Below are positions 1 through 8,745 of a stretch of 64,000 bases of DNA, piece after piece. Each line of letters opens with the position of its first letter. Position 1 is the stretch's first letter. A program made the position numbers and the translations under genes. Below the pieces are notes generated by a model that worked only from the letters and a program-made list of their open reading frames with translations, searched no databases and was not told the origin of the DNA. The stretch covers positions 1-64,000 of the forward strand of contig JBDKIV010000317.1 in NCBI GenBank assembly GCA_039796935.1, read 5' to 3'. The stretch comes from VFMC01 sp039796935. Its GTDB lineage: Bacteria; Actinomycetota; Acidimicrobiia; Acidimicrobiales; Ilumatobacteraceae.

Positions 1-314
1 GGCGCTCCGAGCGCCAGGGTCGAGTACGAGACCTCACGGGGGAGTCGATGGGTGTGCAGGTCGATCGCGCTCAGCACGACCAGACCGGCGCACAGCACGC
101 AGAACGCCGCGGCCGTGACGATGGACTCGAACTCGACGGCCATCGTCAGGCAGAGCAGCGCCGTGGCGCCGGCGAGCGCCGGTCGTTGTCGGGGGCGAGT
201 GCTGGCGCACCGTCGATCGACCTGATCGGCGAGCGCCCAGCCCGCTGCACCGCCGGCGAAGCAGATGAGCATCGCCATCCCCCAGTCCATCCACCAGTCC
301 ATCCACCATGCCAT
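1..314 (-). CDS. Prepilin peptidase-like membrane protein (A24 family), C-terminally truncated by window edge
   Basis: The frame is open from an ATG at 314 to the window edge, so only the first ~104 residues are visible. The N-terminus is a tryptophan-rich repeat (WWMDWWMDW) encoded by tandem 12-mers. It leads into a hydrophobic helix (LICFAGGAAGWALADQ), a basic stretch, two more hydrophobic helices, and the sequence SAIDLHTHRLPREVSY. That last segment matches the A24 peptidase signature, where the Asp of A-x-D-x-x-x-x-R-L-P is catalytic. Type IV prepilin peptidases cleave leader peptides of pilins in the inner membrane. The cysteine-rich methyltransferase domain of full-length enzymes is absent, so it resembles the short CpaA/TadV-like form. 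Family call from the one motif; the second catalytic Asp lies outside the window. Confidence 0.6.
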   Translation of the reverse strand, partial: MAWWMDWWMDWGMAMLICFAGGAAGWALADQVDRRCASTRPRQRPALAGATALLCLTMAVEFESIVTAAAFCVLCAGLVVLSAIDLHTHRLPREVSYSTLALGA

Positions 315-449
315 CGCGGGGAAGGTATGCCTGTGTCGCGTGCCGGCGCATGAGCAACCCTGCCCGGTTCGTCTGCGTCGCACGGGTGGTTCGGGCCGGT
401 TCGTGAAGCTGTGGTCGCCGGTCCGGATCGACCGCTACGGTGAACGACC

Positions 450-1649
450 GTGTCTGCCACCACCCATCGGACCCCGGTCGTCACCGTGCGAAGCGGCCGA
501 GAGCGTTCGCTCGTACGCCGTCATCCCTGGGTGTTCAGTGGCGGAGTCGCCAGCGTTGCGGGCGACCCGGGGCCGGGTGACACCGTCCGCGTCGCCGCCA
601 CGGACGGCACCGTGCTCGGCGTCGGCAGCTACAGCCCGGTGTCGCAGATCCGGGTACGGATGTGGAGCTTCGACCCGGCGTTCGAACTCGATGACGCCGA
701 GGTGGCTCGCAGGGTCCTTGCCGCTGCCCGCCGTCGCGAGGCGCTGCTCGCGTCGGGTACCGACGCGGCGCGCCTGGTGTTCAGCGAGGCAGACGGGGTG
801 CCGGGGATCGTTGCCGACCGGTACGGCGACACGATCGTCGTGCAGTCGACCACGGCAGGCGGCGATGCGTGGCGTGAGGTCGTCGCCGATGCGCTGATCT
901 CGCTGCCCGGTGTCGAGTGCGTGTACGAGCGCAGCGACGCCGATGTGCGTGCACGCGAGGGTCTCGAGGCGCGAGTCGGCGTGGTGCGCGGTGCGTTGCC
1001 CTCGACCGAGATGGTCATCCACGAGGGACCGTGGCGATTCGCGATCGACATCGGCGGCGGTCACAAGACGGGCTTCTACCTCGACCAGCGCAACGCTCGT
1101 GCTGCGCTGGCGCACCTGGCGACCGGTCGTCGAGTGCTCAACGTCTTTTCGTACACGGGTGCGTTCTCGGTGATCGCTGCGGCGAGCGGAGCAGCGAGCG
1201 TGCAGAGCATCGACTCGTCCGGGCCTGCGCTGTCGGTGGCGGTGCGCAACGGCGAACTGAACGCGGTCGACGTCGGTGACCTGATGGAGGCCGATGCGTT
1301 CACGGCGTTGCGCGGTCTTCGCGACCGGGCTCGCCAGTACGACCTGATCGTGCTCGACCCTCCGAAGCTCGCCGCGAACGACCGGCAGATCGACAAGGCG
1401 ACTCGCGCCTACAAGGACCTCAACCTCTTGGCGGTCAAGCTCCTCGCGCCCGGCGGGGTGCTGCTGACGTTCAGCTGCAGCGGGGCCATGACGAGCGATC
1501 TGTTCCAGAAGGTGGTCGCCGGTGCGGCGCTCGATGCCGGCCGAACGGTCCGCATCATCGATCGGCTGGCGCAGCCGAGCGACCATCCCGTGCCGCTCGC
1601 CTTTCCCGAGGCCGAGTACCTGAAGGGCCTCGTCCTCGAGGCCGAGTGA
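450..1649 (+). CDS. Class I SAM-dependent 23S rRNA (cytosine-C5) methyltransferase, RlmI-like
   Basis: A 399-residue protein with an N-terminal PUA-type RNA-binding domain (about residues 8-85, containing RRHPWVFSGGV) followed by a Rossmann methyltransferase. Motif I is VLNVFSYTGAFSV near residue 229, the DPPK motif lies near residue 302, and the FSCSG motif near 343 carries the likely catalytic cysteine. RlmI/YccW proteins methylate C5 of a cytosine in 23S rRNA; length and motif order match. The GTG start at 450 lies 8 bases after TACGGT (436-441), which supports this start and a leaderless transcript. It converges on the epimerase gene, and its stop codon is part of an 11-bp tandem repeat. 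Exact target base is not predictable here. Confidence 0.85.
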   Translation: MSATTHRTPVVTVRSGRERSLVRRHPWVFSGGVASVAGDPGPGDTVRVAATDGTVLGVGSYSPVSQIRVRMWSFDPAFELDDAEVARRVLAAARRREALLASGTDAARLVFSEADGVPGIVADRYGDTIVVQSTTAGGDAWREVVADALISLPGVECVYERSDADVRAREGLEARVGVVRGALPSTEMVIHEGPWRFAIDIGGGHKTGFYLDQRNARAALAHLATGRRVLNVFSYTGAFSVIAAASGAASVQSIDSSGPALSVAVRNGELNAVDVGDLMEADAFTALRGLRDRARQYDLIVLDPPKLAANDRQIDKATRAYKDLNLLAVKLLAPGGVLLTFSCSGAMTSDLFQKVVAGAALDAGRTVRIIDRLAQPSDHPVPLAFPEAEYLKGLVLEAE

Positions 1650-1663
1650 TCACCGAGTGATCA
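1642..1663. repeat. Perfect 11-bp tandem duplication spanning the stop codons of two convergent genes
   Basis: The unit CCGAGTGATCA occurs twice without a gap. Each copy ends in the palindrome TGATCA, which reads as TGA on both strands. The first copy supplies the methyltransferase stop (1647-1649) and the second supplies the epimerase stop on the minus strand (1661-1663). It belongs to a recurrent group of stop-adjacent repeats in this window. Confidence 0.9.
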
Positions 1664-2062
1664 CTCCTGCACGAGTTCGATGAGCGTGCCGAAGCTTCCC
1701 TTGGGATGGATGAACGCCACGGTGGTGCCACGACTACCGGGGCGGGGGGCCTGGTCGATCGGCTTGGCACCGGCTGCGATCATGGCAGCGAGCGCCTCGG
1801 CGCAGTCGTTCACCCGGTAGCCGATGTGGTGCAGGCCTTCGCCCCGCTTCTCGATCGCCTTGGCGACAGGGCTGTCAGGCCGGGTGGGGGTGAGGAGTTG
1901 CACATAACTCTCGGCAACTTTCAACAACGCCTCTTCGACGCCGTCGCTGTCGACCACCTCGCGGTGTTCCACCTCGGCGCCGAAGGCGCGGTGGTAGTAG
2001 TCGATGGCGGCCTCCAGGTCGGTGACGGCGATGGCGACATGATCGATCTCGGTGAGCAGCAT
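1661..2062 (-). CDS. mce: Methylmalonyl-CoA/ethylmalonyl-CoA epimerase
   Basis: A 133-residue single-domain VOC (glyoxalase-fold) protein beginning MLLTEIDHVAIAVTDLEAAI. IDHVAIAV with its metal-binding His, HHIGYRV in the middle, and FIHPKGSFGTLIEL at the end are hallmarks of methylmalonyl-CoA epimerase, which interconverts the (2R) and (2S) epimers of methylmalonyl-CoA and, in some lineages, ethylmalonyl-CoA. The frame extends 23 codons upstream, but the internal ATG at 2062 puts the conserved N-terminus right after Met and gives the usual family length. It lies 85 bp downstream of crotonyl-CoA carboxylase/reductase on the same strand, consistent with shared use in an ethylmalonyl-CoA type pathway. 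Confidence 0.88.
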   Translation of the reverse strand: MLLTEIDHVAIAVTDLEAAIDYYHRAFGAEVEHREVVDSDGVEEALLKVAESYVQLLTPTRPDSPVAKAIEKRGEGLHHIGYRVNDCAEALAAMIAAGAKPIDQAPRPGSRGTTVAFIHPKGSFGTLIELVQE

Positions 2063-2147
2063 GGCCACATGCTGGCCGCCCGAGGACGCAGCGCGCCACC
2101 CGGCAGGCGCCGACGTCGTCGCTCGGCCCACCGGGTGGTGCGACGGG

Positions 2148-3476
2148 CTACCGTCGGAAGCGGTGGATCGCGTCGCCGAGGCGGTCTCGCAGCGCCTGGT
2201 CGGTGACGCCCAGGCCCTCCTCGGGGGCCAGGCACAGCACGCCGATCTTGCCCTCGTGCATGTTGTGGTGCACCTGGTACGCCGCCTCGCCGGTCTGATC
2301 GAGGGTGAACACCTGGCTCATCACGGGATGGATCATCCCCTTGCTGATGAGCCGGTTCGCTTCCGAGGCTTCTTTGTAGTTGGCGAAGTGCGAGCCGACG
2401 AGACGCTTCAGGCGCATCCAGAAATGCCGGTTGTCGAACTCCATCATGAACCCGCTGGTCGCTGCACAGGTCACCACGGTGCCGCCACGCTTCACCACGT
2501 ACATCGAGGCGGCGAAGGTCGAGCGGCCGGGGTGCTCGAACACGATGTCGGGGTCCTCGCCGCACAGGTCGCGGATGTCCTTGCCCAACCGACGCCATTC
2601 GGCCTCGTCATGGGTGTGGTCGTCCTTCCAGAAGCGGTAGCCGGCCGCGGCCCGGTCGATGATGTGCTCGACACCCATCGAGCGGAGGATCTCTGCCTTC
2701 TCGGCGTTCGACACCACGCAGACCGGGATGCCGCCACCGTTGAGCACGTACTGGGTGGCATAGGCGCCGATCCCGCCGGTGGCACCCCAGATGAGGACCA
2801 CGTCGCCCTGCTTCATCGCTGCGCCGTTCTTCGACACGAGCATCCGGTAGCTGGTCGAGTTGCACAGGGCGTTCACCGCCGCCTCTTCCCACGTGAGGTG
2901 GGCCGGCTTGGGCATCAGCTGGTTGGCCTTCACCACCGTCAGGTCGGCGAGCCCACCGAAGTTCGTCTCGTAGCCCCAGATCCGCTGGTTGGCGGCGAGC
3001 ATCGAGTCGTCGTGCGCGGTGGGGTCCTGGTCGTCGACGTGGTTGCAGTGCACGGTGACGCGGTCGCCCGGCTTCCAGTTGCGCACCGCAGACCCGACGC
3101 GCAGTACGACTCCGGCGGCGTCGCTGCCGAGGACCTGGTAGGGCTGGTCGTGGCGCTTGGCCCACTCGCTTTCGCGAGCGAGCCGCTTCATGGGGCCGAA
3201 GGTGCTGACCGGCTCGAAGATGCTCGACCACACCGTGTTGAAGTTGATGCTGCTGGCCATGACGGCCACGTACACCTCGTCGGGCGCGAGTTCCGGGGTC
3301 GCCACCTCGCCGATGTGGATGCTGACGCGCGGATCCTTCTCGTTCGAGGGGGTGCCCGCCCACATCTCTTGCTCGGAAGCCAGCACGTGTGCTGCCCGAT
3401 AGGTGGTGGGAATGGGGAGAGCGGCGATCTCGTCACCGGATGCGCCCGACTGGATGGCCTCGAGGAACTGCTGCAT
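2148..3476 (-). CDS. ccr: Crotonyl-CoA carboxylase/reductase
   Basis: A 442-residue medium-chain dehydrogenase/reductase that carboxylates crotonyl-CoA with CO2 and NADPH to ethylmalonyl-CoA. Family features include YEVYVAVMASSINFNTVWSS-type N-terminal sequence, the domain hinge VLGSDAAGVVLRVG, the nucleotide-binding IWGATGGIGAYA, and the C-terminal HFWMRLKRLVGSHFANYKEA stretch, all typical of CCR rather than generic quinone reductases. The length is normal for CCR (about 430-450). The ATG at 3476 lies 6 bases after TAACAT on the minus strand, suggesting leaderless transcription. The epimerase gene follows. It probably feeds C2 units into ethylmalonyl-CoA metabolism; use for secondary-metabolite extender units is an alternative, but no polyketide genes are nearby. 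Confidence 0.9.
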   Translation of the reverse strand: MQQFLEAIQSGASGDEIAALPIPTTYRAAHVLASEQEMWAGTPSNEKDPRVSIHIGEVATPELAPDEVYVAVMASSINFNTVWSSIFEPVSTFGPMKRLARESEWAKRHDQPYQVLGSDAAGVVLRVGSAVRNWKPGDRVTVHCNHVDDQDPTAHDDSMLAANQRIWGYETNFGGLADLTVVKANQLMPKPAHLTWEEAAVNALCNSTSYRMLVSKNGAAMKQGDVVLIWGATGGIGAYATQYVLNGGGIPVCVVSNAEKAEILRSMGVEHIIDRAAAGYRFWKDDHTHDEAEWRRLGKDIRDLCGEDPDIVFEHPGRSTFAASMYVVKRGGTVVTCAATSGFMMEFDNRHFWMRLKRLVGSHFANYKEASEANRLISKGMIHPVMSQVFTLDQTGEAAYQVHHNMHEGKIGVLCLAPEEGLGVTDQALRDRLGDAIHRFRR

Positions 3477-3557
3477 GACGGGATGTTACCGACGGGTAGC
3501 CCCGAGGGTGAAAGCGACCGGACGACACGGGACCCGGGAAGTAGCCTGGGCCGGGAG
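3477..3557. promoter_or_regulatory. Divergent promoter region between ccr and the GH18 gene
   Basis: This 81-bp gap separates two outward-facing start codons. For ccr, TAACAT (3488-3483 on the minus strand) lies 6 bases before its ATG. For the GH18 gene, TAGCCT (3542-3547) lies 10 bases before its ATG, with a GGGAG just upstream of that start. No operator-like repeat was seen. Confidence 0.55.
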
Positions 3558-4796
3558 ATGCGCACACTCCGTGTACTGCTGGCCATGTGTGTCGTGATGG
3601 CCACGGCGATCTGGCCCGGCGGGCCGGTCGAGCGCGCTGGCGGTGCCACGCCCAGTCGCTACGTGACGGGTTGGGTGCCCGTGTGGAACGGCGTCGGTGC
3701 TGCATCGATCCCGTCCGCTGCGCCGCTGATGTCGCAGGCGTCGCCGTTCAACTACGAGGCCACGAGCGCGGGCACCATTCGGATGCCGTACGGCACCGGC
3801 AACCTGGGGTCGGTGGCATCGGCACTGCGGAGCGGAGGGATCGCCGTCATCGCGTCGATCACCGATGGGACGGCGTCGGGTGTCATGGCCGGCATCCTGG
3901 CCGATCCCACCTCGAGGACGGCGCACGTCGATGCGATCCAGCGGCTCGTCGAGACGGGTGTCGGTGGTTTCCCGTACGACGGCGTCGACCTCGACTACGA
4001 GGGGTTCGCATTCGCCGACCCACGCAGCACCTGGGCGTCGACGACCGAGGCGTGGGTCGCGTTCGTGAAGGAACTCTCCGCTCGGCTGCGGGCGATGGTC
4101 CCACCGCGCCTGCTCACCGTGACGATCCCGCCCGAGTGGTCGGTGTCGTGGGACTACCCGGTGTACGCCCAGGCCCGGATCATCGACGACATCGACCACC
4201 TTCGCCTGATGGTCTACGACTACAACGTCTCGAGCGCCGGGCCGATCGCCCCGGCCTCCTGGCTCGCCGACGTGATCACCACCACACGGTCGCTCGTCGG
4301 TGCTGCGAACCTGCACAAGGTCCAGATCGGCGTACCGACGCACGGTCGCAGTTGGGCGAGGGTCGTCAGCGGAGAGTGCCCTGCCGGTACCGATCTGAAG
4401 ACGGTGCAGTTGAACATGAAGACCGCCGCGGCGCTCGTCGACTCGACCGGCGCCGTACCGCAGCGCCATTCGTCCGGCGAGATGACCTTCAGCTACGACG
4501 TGACCGTCACCGGGGTCGGGTCGGGCGTCGTCGCCCCCGATCCGTACGTGCCACCACCGGTCGTCGCCGACTCGCTCGTCCCGGCCGATCCCGGTGTGCT
4601 CCGTCCGGCGCGCCGTCTGCGCATCGTGTCGTGCACGGTTCGGCGGACGGTGTACTACCAGGACGTCGAGGCGGTGGTCGCCCGTGCCCGCGCCGCCATC
4701 ACGGCCGGAACGGGCGGCATCGCGGTCTGGGCGTTCGGGTACGAGGTGCCCGAGTTGTGGCCGGCGCTGGCGGCGATCGCGCCGACGGATGCCTAA
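3558..4796 (+). CDS. Secreted glycoside hydrolase family 18 protein
   Basis: A 412-residue exported protein. The N-terminus MRTLRVLLAMCVVMATAIW followed by GGATPS is a classic Sec signal peptide. The catalytic domain carries the GH18 signature D-x-x-D-x-D-x-E as DGVDLDYE, with the proton donor at Glu148, and a YDYNVSSAGP motif typical of family substrate-site loops. GH18 members hydrolyse chitin or peptidoglycan-type glycans; the substrate is not predictable here. The resemblance is to spore/cell-wall-type GH18 proteins more than to classical chitinases, because chitin-binding modules are absent. The much longer frame upstream is antisense to ccr and mce. Its TAA stop is embedded in a TAAAGT box that may be the -10 of the downstream thiolase. 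Confidence 0.8.
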   Translation: MRTLRVLLAMCVVMATAIWPGGPVERAGGATPSRYVTGWVPVWNGVGAASIPSAAPLMSQASPFNYEATSAGTIRMPYGTGNLGSVASALRSGGIAVIASITDGTASGVMAGILADPTSRTAHVDAIQRLVETGVGGFPYDGVDLDYEGFAFADPRSTWASTTEAWVAFVKELSARLRAMVPPRLLTVTIPPEWSVSWDYPVYAQARIIDDIDHLRLMVYDYNVSSAGPIAPASWLADVITTTRSLVGAANLHKVQIGVPTHGRSWARVVSGECPAGTDLKTVQLNMKTAAALVDSTGAVPQRHSSGEMTFSYDVTVTGVGSGVVAPDPYVPPPVVADSLVPADPGVLRPARRLRIVSCTVRRTVYYQDVEAVVARARAAITAGTGGIAVWAFGYEVPELWPALAAIAPTDA

Positions 4797-4823
4797 AGTC
4801 GTCCCAACGTCTTTCGAGGAGGA
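4794..4823 (+). promoter_or_regulatory. Promoter -10 overlapping a stop codon, plus strong ribosome binding site for the thiolase gene
   Basis: TAAAGT (4794-4799) contains the TAA stop of the GH18 gene and resembles the TANNNT boxes seen elsewhere. It is followed by a leader with a strong Shine-Dalgarno sequence (GAGGAGGAA, 4815-4823) ahead of the ATG at 4830. This is a leadered gene, unlike many neighbours. Confidence 0.5.
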
Positions 4824-4829
4824 ACAGTC

Positions 4830-6011
4830 ATGGCAGGTTCGTACATCGTCGCAGGTGCCCGCACCCCGATCGGCAAGATGAGCGGCGCGCTCGCATCGTT
4901 CAGTGCGGCCGACCTGGGTGGGTTCGCCATCAAGGCTGCGCTCGAGCGTGCGGGTGTCTCGCCCGACGAGGTCGAGCACGTGTTGATGGGACAGGTGCTC
5001 ATGGCCGGTCAGGGCCAGGTGCCGTCGCGACAGGCTGCGGTCAAGGCCGGGATCCCGATGAGCGTTCCGTCGGTCAACATCAACAAGGTGTGCCTGAGCG
5101 GCCTCAACACGATCTATCTCGCCGATCAGATGATCGCGGCGGGCGAGGCCGACATCGTGGTCGCGGGAGGCATGGAGAGCATGACGAACGCCCCGTACCT
5201 GGCACCTGGCGCTCGCGGCGGGTTCCGCTACGGCAACACCGAACTCGCCGACGCCATCATCAAAGACGGCCTGTGGTGTGCGTTCGATGCCTGTCTGATG
5301 GGCCTCGGCACCGAGCGCTATGCCGGGGGCGGCATCACCCGCGAGCAGCAGGACGAGCTGGCGATGAAGTCGAACGAGCGCGCCGCCAACGCCATCAAGG
5401 ACGGGCGGCTCGCCGACGAGATCGTTCCCGTCAGCATTCCGCAGCGCAAGGGTGATCCTGTTCTGGTCGAGACCGACGAGGGTGTTCGGCCCGGCACCAC
5501 GATGGAGTCGCTCGCCGGGTTGAAGCCGGCGTTCGACAAGGAAGGCACCATCACTGCGGCGAATGCGTCCCAGATCAGTGACGGTGGGAGTGCCGTGGTC
5601 ATGATGAGCGAGCGTGCGCTCGCGGCGCGCGGTATCACCCCGCTCGGGCAGGTGGTCGGCTACGGCATGGTGGCAGGCCCCGACAGCGCGTCGCTGCTGC
5701 AGCAGCCGAGCCGGGCGATCCTGCGTGCGCTCGAGCGGGTCGGCAAGTCGGTGGCGGACGTCGACCTGTTCGAGATCAACGAGGCGTTCGCCGCCGTGGG
5801 TGTCGCGTCGATGGCCGATCTCGGGATCAGCGACGAGATTGTCAACGTCAACGGTGGAGCCATCGCCCTCGGGCATCCGATCGGGATGAGCGGTAACCGA
5901 CTGGCGCTCACCCTGCTGCACGAACTGCGCCGTCGCGGTGGCGGTCTGGGTGCCGCAGCGCTGTGCGGTGGCGGTGGTCAGGGCGACGCATTGCTCGTCC
6001 GCACGGTCTGA
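4830..6011 (+). CDS. Acetyl-CoA C-acetyltransferase (thiolase)
   Basis: A 393-residue thiolase of normal length. The three catalytic elements are present: the nucleophilic Cys88 in NKVCLSG, His349 in GHPIGMSG, and Cys379 in LCGGGGQGDALL. It condenses two acetyl-CoA to acetoacetyl-CoA or runs the thiolytic reverse in beta-oxidation. A strong ribosome binding site at 4815-4823 fixes the start. Together with ccr and mce on the other side of the GH18 gene it could supply the acetoacetyl-CoA that begins an ethylmalonyl-CoA or polyhydroxybutyrate route. Chain-length preference cannot be read from the sequence, so a broader beta-ketothiolase role is possible. Confidence 0.9.
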   Translation: MAGSYIVAGARTPIGKMSGALASFSAADLGGFAIKAALERAGVSPDEVEHVLMGQVLMAGQGQVPSRQAAVKAGIPMSVPSVNINKVCLSGLNTIYLADQMIAAGEADIVVAGGMESMTNAPYLAPGARGGFRYGNTELADAIIKDGLWCAFDACLMGLGTERYAGGGITREQQDELAMKSNERAANAIKDGRLADEIVPVSIPQRKGDPVLVETDEGVRPGTTMESLAGLKPAFDKEGTITAANASQISDGGSAVVMMSERALAARGITPLGQVVGYGMVAGPDSASLLQQPSRAILRALERVGKSVADVDLFEINEAFAAVGVASMADLGISDEIVNVNGGAIALGHPIGMSGNRLALTLLHELRRRGGGLGAAALCGGGGQGDALLVRTV

Positions 6012-6035
6012 TCCTGCCCGGATGTCTCAGCTTGG

Positions 6036-6184
6036 TTGACATGAGATCGTCACACTTGTAACGTAACCGACACACAGCGACCGGCTCGCCGAGCCACTCG
6101 GTACCGCCGGTCGTTGGACGCCACCGAGGCACCCCTTCTGGAGCTGGACATACGCCCGCACCCAGGTCGAGAGGGGGTGCCTCG
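6036..6184 (+). ncRNA. Candidate noncoding RNA with consensus promoter and two long stems
   Basis: The gap between the convergent thiolase and recR genes contains TTGACA (6036-6041), a 17-bp spacer and TAACGT (6059-6064), the best housekeeping-type promoter in the window. A structured region follows. CGACCGGC (6078-6085) pairs with GCCGGTCG (6106-6113) and encloses CCGAG/CTCGG. CGAGGCACCCC (6125-6135) pairs perfectly with GGGGTGCCTCG (6174-6184), while an internal GCACCC can pair alternatively with GGGTGC. No open reading frame follows on this strand. I could not match it to SRP, 6S, tmRNA or RNase P RNA. The second stem may equally be a bidirectional terminator. Confidence 0.4.
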
Positions 6185-6243
6185 ATCGCGTCCGGGCACA
6201 CGCCGGCCGGCGTCACCGAGTGCTGTGGCGACGGGTCGTGCGG

Positions 6244-6848
6244 TCAGCCGGTGACGTCGCGACGGCCCTCGAGCGCTCGACCGAGCGTGAGCTCGTCGGC
6301 GTACTCGAGGTCGCCTCCGACGGGCAGTCCGCTCGCGATACGCGTGACGCGCACCTCGAACGGGGCGAGCATGCGCGCCAGGTACAGCGCGGTCACCTCT
6401 CCCTCGGTGTTGGGGTTGGTGCACAGGATCACCTCGGTGATCGCCTCGGGCGTGATGCGCGCGAAGAGCTCTTTCACCTTCAGCTGCTCGGGGCCGACTC
6501 CCTCGAGCGGGTTCATCGCGCCGAGCAGGACGTGATAGCGCCCGCGGAACTCGCCGGTTCGCTCGATGGCGACGATGTCACGCGCCTCTTCGACCACGCA
6601 CACGACCGTCGGGTCTCGACGGTCGTCGCTGCAGATCGGGCAGAACTCGGCGTCGGCGACGTTCCAGCATCGTGCGCAGAACCGAACCTTGGCCTTCGCC
6701 TCGGTCAAGGCGCTCGCCAAGCGGATGACATCGTCGGCCGGGGCCTTCAACAGGTGGAAGGCGATCCGCTGCGCCGATTTCGGGCCGATGCCGGGAAGGC
6801 GCCCGAGTTCGTCGATGAGCACCTGGACCGGAGTGGTGTACGTGGCCA

Positions 6849-6849
<1 letters not shown>
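6244..6849 (-). CDS. recR: Recombination mediator protein RecR
   Basis: A 201-residue RecR of standard length. It has an N-terminal helix-hairpin-helix (RLPGIGPKSAQRIAFHLL), a four-cysteine zinc finger (CARCWNVADAEFCPIC), a Toprim core starting VCVVEEARDIVAIE and the C-terminal IASGLPVGGDLEYAD motif. With RecF and RecO it loads RecA at gapped DNA. The ATG at 6849 overlaps the dnaX stop by one base (TGATG), so the two are translationally coupled, a linkage widespread in bacteria. A longer frame upstream is a shadow of dnaX. Confidence 0.97.
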
Positions 6850-8699
<1,850 letters not shown>

Positions 8700-8745
8700 C
8701 GAGTGGAGCCTACTGCTGTGCTCGGAGCGCTAGCGTTGCGACTGC
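8700..8745. promoter_or_regulatory. Divergent leaderless-type promoters between dnaX and the CopC-CopD gene
   Basis: Only 46 bp separate the start codons. TAGGCT (8712-8707, minus strand) precedes dnaX by 7 bases and TAGCGT (8731-8736) precedes the GTG of the copper gene by 9 bases. The two -10-like boxes are 18 bp apart, so the polymerase footprints must overlap. Confidence 0.6.

Noticed and set aside
2052..3557. In-frame upstream extension of the GH18 gene by about 500 codons
   Set aside because: This stretch is antisense to mce and ccr. The ATG at 3558 begins a signal peptide, which would be buried otherwise.
3486..5921. Minus-strand open frame of 811 codons
   Set aside because: It runs antisense through the GH18 gene and the thiolase, both with clear motifs and starts, and its translation has no recognisable domains. 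Long antisense frames are expected in DNA this GC-rich.
6012..6243. SRP RNA (ffs), which often lies near dnaX-recR
   Set aside because: No GGAAG...AGCAGC helix-8 signature is present on either strand, and none was found between dnaX and the copper gene.
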